DNA of 64,000 bases from Flavobacterium aquatile LMG 4008 = ATCC 11947 (GTDB lineage Bacteria > Bacteroidota > Bacteroidia > Flavobacteriales > Flavobacteriaceae), in the NCBI RefSeq assembly GCF_000757385.1, contig NZ_JRHH01000001.1, forward strand, positions 496,001 through 560,000. The letters are read 5' to 3'. The translations under genes and the position numbers were made by a program. Under the pieces are notes generated by a model. That model ran no database searches. It was not told the origin of the DNA and was given only the letters and a program-made list of their open reading frames with translations. This document shows positions 1-7,493 of the stretch, one piece after another; the first letter of the stretch is position 1; each line of letters opens with the position of its first letter.

Positions 1-12
1 CACTGCTAAATT

Positions 13-60
13 CAGAAAGTAACTACTTTGAAAAGTTTAGTTACTTCTGAACTGTTTTTT
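13..60 (+). terminator. Stem-loop with T-run at the left edge
   Basis: Positions 13-25 and 38-49 are inverted copies (one bulged base, about 12 paired bases around a 12-nt loop) and a run of six T follows at 55-60. This fits an intrinsic terminator for a gene lying to the left of the window. The inverted repeat could instead be a protein-binding site of the mobile island. Confidence 0.5.
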
Positions 61-425
61 CGAGATACCCCAGTAAGTACCCTGATTTTCTCATTTACTT
101 GAAAATACTTTAGTGAATATCAGTATATGTCGTCAATCTTTTTTCGGGATGGTACATAGAAAAAAACGTCCTGCATATATAAAGAAGAAGTCTTTTTTCT
201 TTATAGTTTTTTTATAGCAGTATTAATGCGAAATTTTATTAAACAACTAGAAGTAGAATTGAAATAAAATTCTCTAAATTTATGTTGGGTCATTAATCGA
301 TATTGATTGTTTCATATAAAGCAAAAAAGGTCATTGGCATTTCAAATATCGCGTTATATTAAGGTTACGGTTGCTGCTTGGGGAGTGACAACTACTAATA
401 GTGGTTAATTTAACAGGGGTTAAAA
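61..425. other. Non-coding AT-rich stretch upstream of the island genes
   Basis: No convincing gene is visible on either strand. The stretch is AT-rich, unlike the GC-richer genes that follow. It contains a hairpin-like run near 180-220 (AAGAAGAAG then CTTTTTTCTT) and ends with a purine-rich GGGG just before the ATG at 426 that can serve as ribosome binding site. It probably holds the promoter of the three-gene run 426-2120, but no clear TAnnTTTG box could be assigned. Confidence 0.4.
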
Positions 426-629
426 ATGCCAATCAAAGATAAGAACCTTAACGAAGATCCTTTGCTCGATCGCAAACAGGCTGCAAACTATATCAGCTTT
501 AAAGCGGGTACTTTGGCAGTTTGGGATTGCAATAAGCGACATGACTTAAAGCCCATCAAGATAGGGCGAGCAGTCCGCTACCGCAAATCGGTGCTTGATG
601 CTTTCCTTTTAGAGCAGATGACTCCTTAA
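426..629 (+). CDS. Excisionase-family helix-turn-helix protein
   Basis: A 67-aa protein with the compact winged-helix (MerR-like, HTH_17/excisionase) layout: a DRKQAANYIS recognition start near residues 16-25, a central turn, and a C-terminal wing ending in KIGRAVRYRKSVLDAFL. Small proteins of this class commonly bind DNA at the ends of mobile elements as excisionase or regulate element genes. It is the first of three closely spaced plus-strand genes (then a primase-like gene and radC), all GC-richer than the surrounding chromosome, which fits an island module. Whether it is a directionality factor or a transcription regulator cannot be told from sequence. A matching integrase is not in the window and would be expected to the left. 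Confidence 0.8.
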   Translation: MPIKDKNLNEDPLLDRKQAANYISFKAGTLAVWDCNKRHDLKPIKIGRAVRYRKSVLDAFLLEQMTP

Positions 630-686
630 ACGGGTTTCTGCTTTATAAAATCTTCCTAAATCAACGAACAAAAATGAGGTGTCTCT

Positions 687-1589
687 ATGAACATAGAACA
701 AGCCAACGCTCTTTCTTTGCCCGAAATCCTGCAAAAAATCGGTTGTGTACCAGTTAAGGACAAAGGCAATGACCTTTGGTATCTCTCGCCATTCCGAGAA
801 GAGAAAACCGCCAGTTTCCACATCAATACAATCAAAAACGTTTGGTACGACTTCGGCTCTGACCGAGGCGGGGACGTTATTAACTTCGCTCAATCTTATT
901 TGCAAAGCCAAAGCGAAGACTACACGCCTGCCGATGCCTTGCGTTGGGTCAATAATATGATGCTTTCCCCTGTGTCGATTTTATACGTACCAAGAGATAA
1001 GCCAAAAGAAACAAAAGCAACCCTGACTTTAAGCACGGTTTTCGAGTTGGAGCATAACGGACTGATTAACTACCTTGAATCAAGACGTATCTCTTTGGCT
1101 CTTGCCAAGAAGTACCTAAAAGAAGTTGTCGTCAATAACAACAACACGGGCAAAAAGTTTCATGCTATCGGCTGGCAGACGGTAAGTGAGGGCTACGAAG
1201 TCCGAAACAAAGTCTTTAAGGGCTGCATCGGGTCGAAAAGTATTTCTTTTATCAGAGGTAAGCAAATACCGGCCGTTGAAATCCATGTCTTTGAAGGCAT
1301 CATGGATTTTCTTTCTGCCGTGTCTGAACAAAAGGGACAGCAATTTGTCGGCGATGCTATCATTCTTAATTCTGTGAGCTGCCTGCCTCAAGCATTCCCG
1401 TATATCAAAAACTATCATTACCGAAGCCTTTATACATGGCTCGACAATGATACGGCAGGATTATTGGCAACGCAGGCTTTGAAAGAGCTTGCTGAAAAGG
1501 AAGGTATTCTGACTTTTCAAGCCATGAATAAAAGCTACTCACCACATAAAGACGTTAACGCTTGGCACATGGATAAACCAAAAGTGTAA
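687..1589 (+). CDS. Toprim primase-like protein with degenerate CHC2 zinc finger
   Basis: A 300-aa protein with a DnaG-type N-terminal zinc-finger fold (residues about 1-75) and a C-terminal Toprim domain. The Toprim acidic residues are visible: E203 in VFEGIMDF and D253/D255 in WLDNDTAG. At the four positions where DnaG has its CHC2 zinc ligands (C-x2-H-x17-C-x2-C) this protein has S34, R37, D55 and S58 with exactly the same spacing, so zinc is probably not bound. Related short primase-like proteins are carried by Bacteroidota mobile elements, where they may prime element DNA synthesis. It lies 57 nt after the HTH gene and 45 nt before radC. Catalytic activity is plausible but not certain. 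Confidence 0.85.
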   Translation: MNIEQANALSLPEILQKIGCVPVKDKGNDLWYLSPFREEKTASFHINTIKNVWYDFGSDRGGDVINFAQSYLQSQSEDYTPADALRWVNNMMLSPVSILYVPRDKPKETKATLTLSTVFELEHNGLINYLESRRISLALAKKYLKEVVVNNNNTGKKFHAIGWQTVSEGYEVRNKVFKGCIGSKSISFIRGKQIPAVEIHVFEGIMDFLSAVSEQKGQQFVGDAIILNSVSCLPQAFPYIKNYHYRSLYTWLDNDTAGLLATQALKELAEKEGILTFQAMNKSYSPHKDVNAWHMDKPKV

Positions 1590-1634
1590 GAAAAAACACT
1601 AAAAATAATCTCTTTAACATTGAAAGGAAAATGA

Positions 1635-2120
1635 ATGTCTCATTTAAGAGCGGATTTTTTACGTGTTGCGGAAGTTGAACTGGTTTATAAAAGCCAAGTC
1701 AAGCCATCCGAGAGAATGAAAATAACGACTTCCAATGATGCCTTTAAACTTCTTTACGATACGTGGGACGATGGTAAGCTAGAATTGCAAGAACAGTTCA
1801 GAGTTTTGCTTCTTGACCGCAAAAATAGTTGTTTGGGTGTCTCGACAATTGCAACAGGTGGTATTTCTGAATGCATGGTTGATGCAAAAATTCTGTTTGC
1901 AACGGCACTAAAAGCAAGAGCAAGCGGAATTATTTTGTCGCATAATCACCCATCAGGAAACAAGCAATTTAGCGATAGTGACCTGAAACTGACTAAAAAG
2001 TTTGTTGAAGCGGCAAAATTATTTGATATTTCTATTCTTGACCATATCGTCGTTACGCAAGACGGATATGCGTCAATGGCTGACGAGGGAAGACTTAAGA
2101 ACCTCGATTGCCCTTTCTAA
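1635..2120 (+). CDS. radC: Short RadC-family JAB/MPN protein
   Basis: A 161-aa RadC-like protein containing the JAMM metal motif HNHPSGNKQFSDSD (residues about 103-116) and an upstream Glu in the ELQEQFRVLLLD strand. It lacks the N-terminal helix-hairpin-helix part of the longer chromosomal RadC (about 220-230 aa). Short versions like this are typical passengers of plasmids, phages and conjugative elements in Bacteroidota. Their biochemical role is unsettled, and the name reflects homology rather than a proven part in repair. An ATG at 1631 is in another frame, so the start at 1635 after the GAAAGGAAA purine tract is used. Last of the three-gene plus-strand island module. Confidence 0.85.
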   Translation: MSHLRADFLRVAEVELVYKSQVKPSERMKITTSNDAFKLLYDTWDDGKLELQEQFRVLLLDRKNSCLGVSTIATGGISECMVDAKILFATALKARASGIILSHNHPSGNKQFSDSDLKLTKKFVEAAKLFDISILDHIVVTQDGYASMADEGRLKNLDCPF

Positions 2121-2149
2121 AAAAAATGATTATGTCCTTCTAAAAAGAA

Positions 2150-2178
2150 AGACCCACAAGCAATTCGCTTGTGGGTCT
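2150..2178. terminator. Hairpin between convergent genes
   Basis: A perfect 11-bp stem (AGACCCACAAG with its complement) with a short loop. Read on the minus strand it is followed by a T-rich tract (TTTCTTTTT), so it best serves the 808-aa gene that ends at 2255. On the plus strand it follows radC but has no U-run. Confidence 0.65.
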
Positions 2179-2254
2179 AAATAATTCAAAGCTTACTGTT
2201 AAACAATTTAATCTTAATAAAAAGGATTATTAAGACATTTTTTTTTAATAACTT

Positions 2255-4681
2255 TTAAAATCTCTCTACTTTATTAAGTCCTCTTAAAAATATTTCATTT
2301 TTCGATTGATTTGAAAAAATCTCTTTCAATTTAATCCAATATTCTTCACTTACAGAATTCGCAATTTGGTCACAGACTAGATAGGCTAGCTCTTCCTCAA
2401 AATTGAGCCATTTTTCACTCATTATTATCTCTGTCCGAGGTGAGTTCATATCTAAGTCACGTACACCGCAAATATCAATTACTAAAATGAGAGGAAAGGG
2501 CCATGATAGTTTTACCTGATTGTGCTTCATTGCGTACGAAGGGGGGAAAAGGGATGCAGGTACTTCTATTCCATGAAGAGAAAGACGAGAACGAGATCTT
2601 GTATATTCACTTGAAGAACTATCTTGGCTTATTTCTCCATTGTCATTAATACTAATTGAAGTTCCAGATTCCTTAATTGCATTTTCTTCTATTTTAATGC
2701 TTTTTTGAAGATTATAGGTTTCGCCCTCTATTTCGATTTGTTTTAAGTTTAGGTCAATTTGTTCTACAGGTAGTCCATGGCTTTCCAATACTGCTGCAAT
2801 GACTGACCCAATTATTCCTATAGATTTATTTTCAAGTGAAATTTCAAAAGTTCTGATATTATCATGTGCATTCCAAGAATAGTCTTTAAGTGATATTGCA
2901 GTAATGTCTTTGAAACTGTTTTCGTCTCTTATGCTTGAGTTTGTCGAAGTCTCTATGTGAATCTTAAAGGGAGGGTTAGGAATTACACTTTCTACTGACT
3001 TTATAAAACCTGTTTCGGAAAGATTCTCCCATGGATTTCTGTTTTTTCGTAATATTAATTTTGTTGTTGTTCCAGGAGTCTCACGGTTTCCTTTTTGTAT
3101 CCAAAAGATACTTTCTTGTCCTTCGACCGTGATATTTATCGCGTCACTTGAAGTATGTGGTGCATAAACTCTTTTTGTATCGACAATCAATGTATCTGCA
3201 ACCATAAAACAAGAAAGAATGCCAATACCAAAGCGAGAAGTAGGTGTGAAATCAGCGTTAGATTCAGATTTTAAATTGTAAAAGTCAGTTGATTTATAGA
3301 AGGATGAGCCAACTTTTGAATAATAGTTGTCAATTATATATTGATCCATTCCAGTGCCATTATCTGACACTTCTAAAATTGTATTCTCGCCTTCAACGTA
3401 ATATTTTACAGTAATCTCTGGGACATATAAATTATTCCACTTTCTTTCCTGTGCTTCTCTTAAGAGGCATGCGTCAATTGAATTTTGTAGAAGCTCTCTT
3501 AAGGCAACTTGTGGGTTGCCGTAAAGTTTTGTACCCATTAGAAGGTCTATAACTTGCCTTTTACTAAGGTTAAATTGTGTATCGCGATAAATATATAATG
3601 GTTCATTTTTAATGTTCTTTTTTGTCTGGATTTTGTCGCGGTCAACTTTGAAGGGGAATTTTAGAGAGATATTTCTCCCTTTAGTTATATTAAAATCATT
3701 TAAATTTGTAATAATATTATTACAAATAGTTAATTCATGATCGATAAAATTACAAAATTCATGAATGGAAGCTTCTATAGCTGGATGAGTGCATCTTGCA
3801 CTAAACTGTATAAGTTCGGGATTAATCTCCCAAGCTTCTACTGCACGGTGCTTATTCCATTCAAGAAGACTAACAGGGTGGCGAACGTATAAATGTGAGT
3901 AAAGAATAGACGGTGTTCTTTTTGAGTCAAAATCCAAAATATCAGCTAATCGAAGGATTACTCCTACCAAAGGTAAACAAGCTACAGTGTCTACTGCACA
4001 AAGGTAGTTTTTATCAAAGTCAATCAATTTCAAAGCGTCTTCATTGTGGCTTAGGCAAAGTTGGGCAAGTTCCACAGTTAAATCACAATCACGAAAAATT
4101 ATCTTTCCGTTCCAGTCTTTCTCAATGATATTGCGTGCTCGTTCTGCGTGAGTTTGTCTTATATAATCACTGATGAGGTAACCTTTGATTGTGTCTGCCT
4201 GTGTCGTTTTTCCTTGCGAGATAAGTTTGGAAATAATATCGTTTTGGTCTGGACGGGAAGCATAAAATCTTCTGAAATCCTCGTATGCAGACTCCTCAAA
4301 ATTATTAATAAGCTGAGGTTCAGTATCCCAAACTTTTTTCCATGCAATTACTTCGGCTTCGTCAGGACACATTCCAATGTCGTGGAAGAATGCGGTAAGA
4401 ATTAAAAGCATAAGTTCAGGAGCAGAAAGATTCTTTATTACAGCAGAACCGAGTAATCTTTCCATGATGTTGAGCACACGAAATAAGTGGTCACCATCAT
4501 GGAGGGTATACTCTCCCATATGTTTTAAAATTGTTTTTGTTCTTTGGAATGAATAAGAAACAGCAGAGTCTACAAGAGCCTGAACTTCTTTGTCCTTTGG
4601 ATTAGTCTTCTCTAATAATGTAATATACAACAAGCTTTTTTCTAAGCGCGGAAGATATTCGTCTTTGTAATCATCAGCCAT
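2255..4681 (-). CDS. HD-domain plus Hsp90-type (GHKL) ATPase fusion, putative conflict-system protein
   Basis: An 808-aa protein. The N-terminal part (about residues 55-300) looks like an HD phosphohydrolase-type domain with HDGDH near residue 60 and FHDIG near residue 99. The middle (about 385-600) is an Hsp90/GHKL ATPase with an N-box (RELLQNSIDA, about 394-403), a G1 box (DNGTGMD, about 440) and a G2-like SRFGIGILSCF (about 482). The C-terminal 200 residues are not recognised. Stand-alone Hsp90-like ATPases fused to other enzymatic domains recur in prokaryotic conflict and restriction-linked loci, so a defence role is inferred. It sits alone on the minus strand between radC and tRNA-Met, the usual place for island cargo. 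ATG at 4681 is preferred over an in-frame TTG nine bases upstream. A TATATTTG box lies at 4709-4716. Confidence 0.75.
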   Translation of the reverse strand: MADDYKDEYLPRLEKSLLYITLLEKTNPKDKEVQALVDSAVSYSFQRTKTILKHMGEYTLHDGDHLFRVLNIMERLLGSAVIKNLSAPELMLLILTAFFHDIGMCPDEAEVIAWKKVWDTEPQLINNFEESAYEDFRRFYASRPDQNDIISKLISQGKTTQADTIKGYLISDYIRQTHAERARNIIEKDWNGKIIFRDCDLTVELAQLCLSHNEDALKLIDFDKNYLCAVDTVACLPLVGVILRLADILDFDSKRTPSILYSHLYVRHPVSLLEWNKHRAVEAWEINPELIQFSARCTHPAIEASIHEFCNFIDHELTICNNIITNLNDFNITKGRNISLKFPFKVDRDKIQTKKNIKNEPLYIYRDTQFNLSKRQVIDLLMGTKLYGNPQVALRELLQNSIDACLLREAQERKWNNLYVPEITVKYYVEGENTILEVSDNGTGMDQYIIDNYYSKVGSSFYKSTDFYNLKSESNADFTPTSRFGIGILSCFMVADTLIVDTKRVYAPHTSSDAINITVEGQESIFWIQKGNRETPGTTTKLILRKNRNPWENLSETGFIKSVESVIPNPPFKIHIETSTNSSIRDENSFKDITAISLKDYSWNAHDNIRTFEISLENKSIGIIGSVIAAVLESHGLPVEQIDLNLKQIEIEGETYNLQKSIKIEENAIKESGTSISINDNGEISQDSSSSEYTRSRSRLSLHGIEVPASLFPPSYAMKHNQVKLSWPFPLILVIDICGVRDLDMNSPRTEIIMSEKWLNFEEELAYLVCDQIANSVSEEYWIKLKEIFSNQSKNEIFLRGLNKVERF

Positions 4682-4708
4682 TTTGTTCAACCTTTAAAAA
4701 ATGAAGAG

Positions 4709-4716
4709 CAAATATA
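4709..4716 (-). promoter_or_regulatory. TAnnTTTG -7 box upstream of the HD-Hsp90 gene
   Basis: Read on the minus strand this is TATATTTG, matching the Bacteroidota -7 consensus, 28 nt before the ATG at 4681. No well-spaced TTG (-33) partner was found, so the call is tentative. Confidence 0.35.
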
Positions 4717-4851
4717 AGTATACTTCAATACATAAAGTAATGGTATTTCTATATTTATTGGGAAAAAATCTATGTAATTAGTAAGAAAAGTATTTTAAAA
4801 ATAATATCAAATACTTAACAAATGTTTTAGTATTGTTTTAGCAAGAAATTA

Positions 4852-4886
4852 AAAAGGGCTGTAGAAAATTCTACAGCCCTTTATTT
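4852..4886. terminator. Terminator hairpin downstream of tRNA-Met
   Basis: AAAGGGCTGTAG and CTACAGCCCTTT form a 12-bp stem around an AAAATT loop with A- and T-rich flanks on both sides. It lies directly beyond the 3' end of the tRNA gene and can terminate the tRNA transcript (minus strand). Confidence 0.75.
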
Positions 4887-4891
4887 TTAAG

Positions 4892-4965
4892 TAGCGAGAG
4901 GGAGATTTGAACTCCCGACCTCAGGGTTATGAATCCTGCGCTCTAACCAACTGAGCTACCTCGCC
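4892..4965 (-). tRNA. tRNA-Met (CAT)
   Basis: Read on the minus strand: acceptor GGCGAGG pairs with TCTCGCT (closing G-U), D arm TAGCTCAGTTGGTTAGAGC, anticodon loop TTCATAA with anticodon CAT, T arm GGGAG-TTCAAAT-CTCCC, discriminator A at 4892. CCA is not encoded. It is 74 nt and is elongator-like (or a CAT tRNA modified for Ile; the sequence alone does not decide, but the loop favours Met). Its 3' end faces the island at 1-4850, the orientation in which tyrosine integrases use tRNA genes as attachment sites. The second att copy would lie left of the window. Confidence 0.93.
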
Positions 4966-5102
4966 ATTTAGTTGGGCGTCCTTGAACGCGGGTGCAAATA
5001 TAAGACTAATATCAAACCTTGCAAATATAAATTTGAAAAAAAATATTTTTTTTATTTACTGCTTTTTTAAATAAAAATTATATATTTCGCAAAAATTAGA
5101 TT

Positions 5103-5495
5103 ATGACTTCAAAAATCCGTTACGAAATTGAATTTCCTATAAATTCATCACCTCAATTATTGTATCAATACATTTCAACACCTTCTGGTTTACAAGAATG
5201 GTTTGCTGATACTGTGAACTCTCGTGGTGAGTTTTTTACTTTCGAATGGAATGATGGAGAAGAAAATGCACGTCTTGCATCCAAAAAGAGTGGAGAGAAA
5301 GTTAAGTTTAAATGGATTGACGACAATAAAAAAGATACCGAGTATTATTTTGAACTTCGAATTCTTGAAGATGAAATAACTAAAGATGTTTCCTTAATGG
5401 TGGTCGATTTTGCCGAAGAAGACGAAATTGACGAATCAAAACAATTATGGGAAAATCAAGTATCCGATTTAAAACACGTGATTGGTTCTGTATAA
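5103..5495 (+). CDS. START-like (SRPBCC) domain protein
   Basis: A 130-aa protein made of one SRPBCC/START-like domain: it opens with the beta strand KIRYEIEFPINSSPQLLYQY, then the GLQEWFADTV helix and alternating beta strands, ending in a long C-terminal helix. Single-domain versions of this length are widely conserved in Flavobacteriaceae, with no assigned ligand. Related AHSA1 and polyketide-cyclase-like proteins bind hydrophobic ligands or partner proteins. It stands just after the tRNA gene on the opposite strand and 50 nt before the class IV aminotransferase, separated from it by a hairpin at 5520. Confidence 0.8.
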   Translation: MTSKIRYEIEFPINSSPQLLYQYISTPSGLQEWFADTVNSRGEFFTFEWNDGEENARLASKKSGEKVKFKWIDDNKKDTEYYFELRILEDEITKDVSLMVVDFAEEDEIDESKQLWENQVSDLKHVIGSV

Positions 5496-5512
5496 ATTCC
5501 ATTTATTAAAGT

Positions 5513-5545
5513 TATATTTGTCCCGCTAAAAATCGGGACTTTTTT
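5513..5545 (+). promoter_or_regulatory. Overlapping -7 box and GC hairpin directly before an ATG
   Basis: TATATTTG at 5513-5520 matches the TAnnTTTG box. Starting at its last base, GTCCCG (5520-5525) pairs with CGGGAC (5534-5539), followed by six T and then directly the ATG at 5546. The hairpin looks like a terminator for the START-like gene, yet it lies in the predicted 5' leader of the next gene. Confidence 0.55.
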
Positions 5546-6376
5546 ATGATTAATTACAACGGAGAAATCCTTCCTTCAGACAATAATTTATCCAATTCAA
5601 ACCGTGCGTTTCTTTATGGAGATGGTGTTTTTGAAACTTTGAAAATTGTAAACAACAAAATTCTTTATCTAGAAGATCACTATTTTCGACTAATGGCTTC
5701 TATGCGAATCGTCAGAATGAAAATTCCTAACAATTTCACTCTGGAATATTTGGAAACTCAAATTCTTAATTTGGCGAAAGCTCAAAATTGTGAAAATTCT
5801 GCGAGAGTTCGATTTACTGTTTTTAGAAATGATGGCGGATTTTATTTGCCAAATAACAACTCGGTTTCTTTTCAAATTCAGGTTTTTCATTTAGAAAATA
5901 AGTTGTATTCTTTTTCGGATGCAAATTATGAAGTTGATTTGTACAAAGATTTTTTTATTTCTAAACAATTACTTTCAACTATCAAAACTACCAATAAAAT
6001 GATCAATATTACTGGTAGTATCTTTGCAGAGGAAAACGATTTGCAAAATTGTATTCTTTTAAATAACGATAAAAATGTAGTCGAAGCATTAAACGGAAAT
6101 CTTTTTATGATGATGGGAACCAAACTAATAACACCACCAATTAGCGAAGGTTCCTTAAACGGAATTATGAGAAAGCAAGTACTTCAAATAGCAAAAAAAA
6201 TAGAAGCGATAGAAGTAATTGAAGATGTAATCTCGCCATTTGATTTGCAAAAAGCAAATGAATTATTTATTACAAATGTAATTTCAGGTATTCAACCAAT
6301 AACAAAATACAGGAAGAAAGATTATAAAAGTGATTTATCTAAGGAAATTCTTACAAGTTTAAATTCTTTAATTTAA
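5546..6376 (+). CDS. PLP-dependent class IV aminotransferase family protein (PabC/IlvE-like)
   Basis: A 276-aa fold-type IV PLP enzyme. It has the N-terminal FLYGDGVFETLK motif shared by 4-amino-4-deoxychorismate lyase, D-amino-acid and branched-chain aminotransferases. The probable Schiff-base lysine lies in LLSTIKTTNKM (about residue 145-150), with phosphate-binding features in SEGSLNGIMRKQVL. Length and the YGDGVFET motif favour a PabC-like lyase for folate synthesis, but substrate cannot be assigned by eye in this superfamily. It begins immediately after the T-run of the hairpin at 5520-5545 with no recognisable ribosome binding site, and its 3' end overlaps the convergent yqgE-like gene by 9 nt. 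Confidence 0.8.
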   Translation: MINYNGEILPSDNNLSNSNRAFLYGDGVFETLKIVNNKILYLEDHYFRLMASMRIVRMKIPNNFTLEYLETQILNLAKAQNCENSARVRFTVFRNDGGFYLPNNNSVSFQIQVFHLENKLYSFSDANYEVDLYKDFFISKQLLSTIKTTNKMINITGSIFAEENDLQNCILLNNDKNVVEALNGNLFMMMGTKLITPPISEGSLNGIMRKQVLQIAKKIEAIEVIEDVISPFDLQKANELFITNVISGIQPITKYRKKDYKSDLSKEILTSLNSLI

Positions 6377-6928
6377 AATTGGATTTTCAGGAGCATTAGA
6401 CCAAATTATGTATTCGCCACCTAGTTCCATAATTTTTTCTTTCCAGAATTGATTGGATGATTTACTTAAAATAGCAGACTGATGGTTGTTAGAAGTTATA
6501 ATCCACGAATTTGCTTGAAGTTCAGTCTCCAATTGATTAGCATCCCAGCCAGTATAACCAAGAAAGAAACGAATATTTTCTTTACTGATTTTTCCTTCAT
6601 TTATTAAACTCTTAGTAAGTTCAAAATCGCCACCCCAAAAAATACCATTTGAGATTTCTATGCTATCGGTAATAAGTTCTGGAATTGTGTGAATAAAATA
6701 TAAATTATCTTGTTCTACTGGACCGCCATTGTAGATTTTAAATGAGGCTTCAATCTCTGGAAGTAAGTCATTTATGGTGTAATCTAGTGGTTTGTTTAAA
6801 ATGAATCCTACTGATCCTTCATCAGTATGATCTGCCAATAATATAACTGATCTATTGAATGATAAGTCTCCTATTATAGAAGGTTCGGCTATAAGCAGTT
6901 GTCCTTTTTGTAGTTTTTCTGATATCAT
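6368..6928 (-). CDS. YqgE/AlgH family protein
   Basis: A 186-aa protein of the UPF0301/YqgE family. It shows the family pattern: KGQLLIAEPSIIGDLSFNRS at the N-terminus, the GSVGFILNKPL segment, the YNGGPVEQDNLYFIH strand and FFLGYTGWDANQLETEL. The molecular function is unknown; the AlgH name comes from a Pseudomonas alginate phenotype. Length matches the family. It is convergent with, and overlaps by 9 nt, the class IV aminotransferase gene. Confidence 0.9.
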   Translation of the reverse strand: MISEKLQKGQLLIAEPSIIGDLSFNRSVILLADHTDEGSVGFILNKPLDYTINDLLPEIEASFKIYNGGPVEQDNLYFIHTIPELITDSIEISNGIFWGGDFELTKSLINEGKISKENIRFFLGYTGWDANQLETELQANSWIITSNNHQSAILSKSSNQFWKEKIMELGGEYIIWSNAPENPILN

Positions 6929-6982
6929 TTTTCTGACAATTTTAATAAATGTACAAATAAAAGTTAGATAAAAAAACTTTAT

Positions 6983-7020
6983 TGCAAAAAAAAACCATCG
7001 GACTTAACAGATGGTTTTCT
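6983..7020 (-). terminator. Terminator of the HU gene
   Basis: On the minus strand AAAACCATC (7019-7011) pairs with GATGGTTTT (7000-6992) followed by a long T-run. It sits 22 nt after the HU stop codon. Confidence 0.8.
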
Positions 7021-7041
7021 ATATCAAAAATGAAACTAGAT

Positions 7042-7314
7042 TTAGTTTACAGAACCTTCTAAGTCTGCTCCAGCTTTAAATTTTACTACATTTTTAGCAG
7101 CGATTTTGATAGTTTTTCCAGTTTGTGGATTTCTTCCGTCTCTTGCAGCTCTGTTAGATACTGACCATGATCCGAAACCTACTAATGAAACTCTTCCACC
7201 TTTTTTCAAAGTAGAACCTACGTTTCCTAAAAATGATTCTAAAGCTAATTTTGCAGCTGCTTTTGTGATTCCTGCGTCAGCAGCAATAGCATCGATTAAT
7301 TCTGATTTGTTCAT
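7042..7314 (-). CDS. HU-family DNA-binding protein
   Basis: A 90-aa histone-like protein: the N-terminal MNKSELIDAIAADAGITK dimerisation helices, GRVSLVGFGSWSV, and the DNA-contacting arm with RDGRNPQTGKTI. HU/IHF proteins bend and compact DNA as dimers. The start is placed at the ATG at 7314, which gives the exact family N-terminus; an upstream in-frame start would add ten unsupported residues. A promoter of the Bacteroidota type lies at 7359-7388 and a strong terminator follows, so the gene is monocistronic. Confidence 0.95.
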   Translation of the reverse strand: MNKSELIDAIAADAGITKAAAKLALESFLGNVGSTLKKGGRVSLVGFGSWSVSNRAARDGRNPQTGKTIKIAAKNVVKFKAGADLEGSVN

Positions 7315-7358
7315 AATAATAGTTATTAATTGTTGGTTAAACATTGTTGTTAATATAA

Positions 7359-7388
7359 CAAATTTAAAAGAAAATACAGACTACACAA
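7359..7388 (-). promoter_or_regulatory. Promoter of the HU gene
   Basis: On the minus strand TTG (7388-7386), a 19-nt spacer, then TAAATTTG (7366-7359). It matches the TTG / TAnnTTTG consensus of Flavobacteriaceae. The box ends 44 nt before the ATG at 7314. Confidence 0.6.
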
Positions 7389-7493
7389 GCGCTTGAAGCG
7401 TTTTTTAATCAATTTGTTGATAACTCACGCCTTTTGTTAATAAAAGTATGCGTTTAATCGGTAATACTTGGTTAAATCAATGAATACAGAGGT

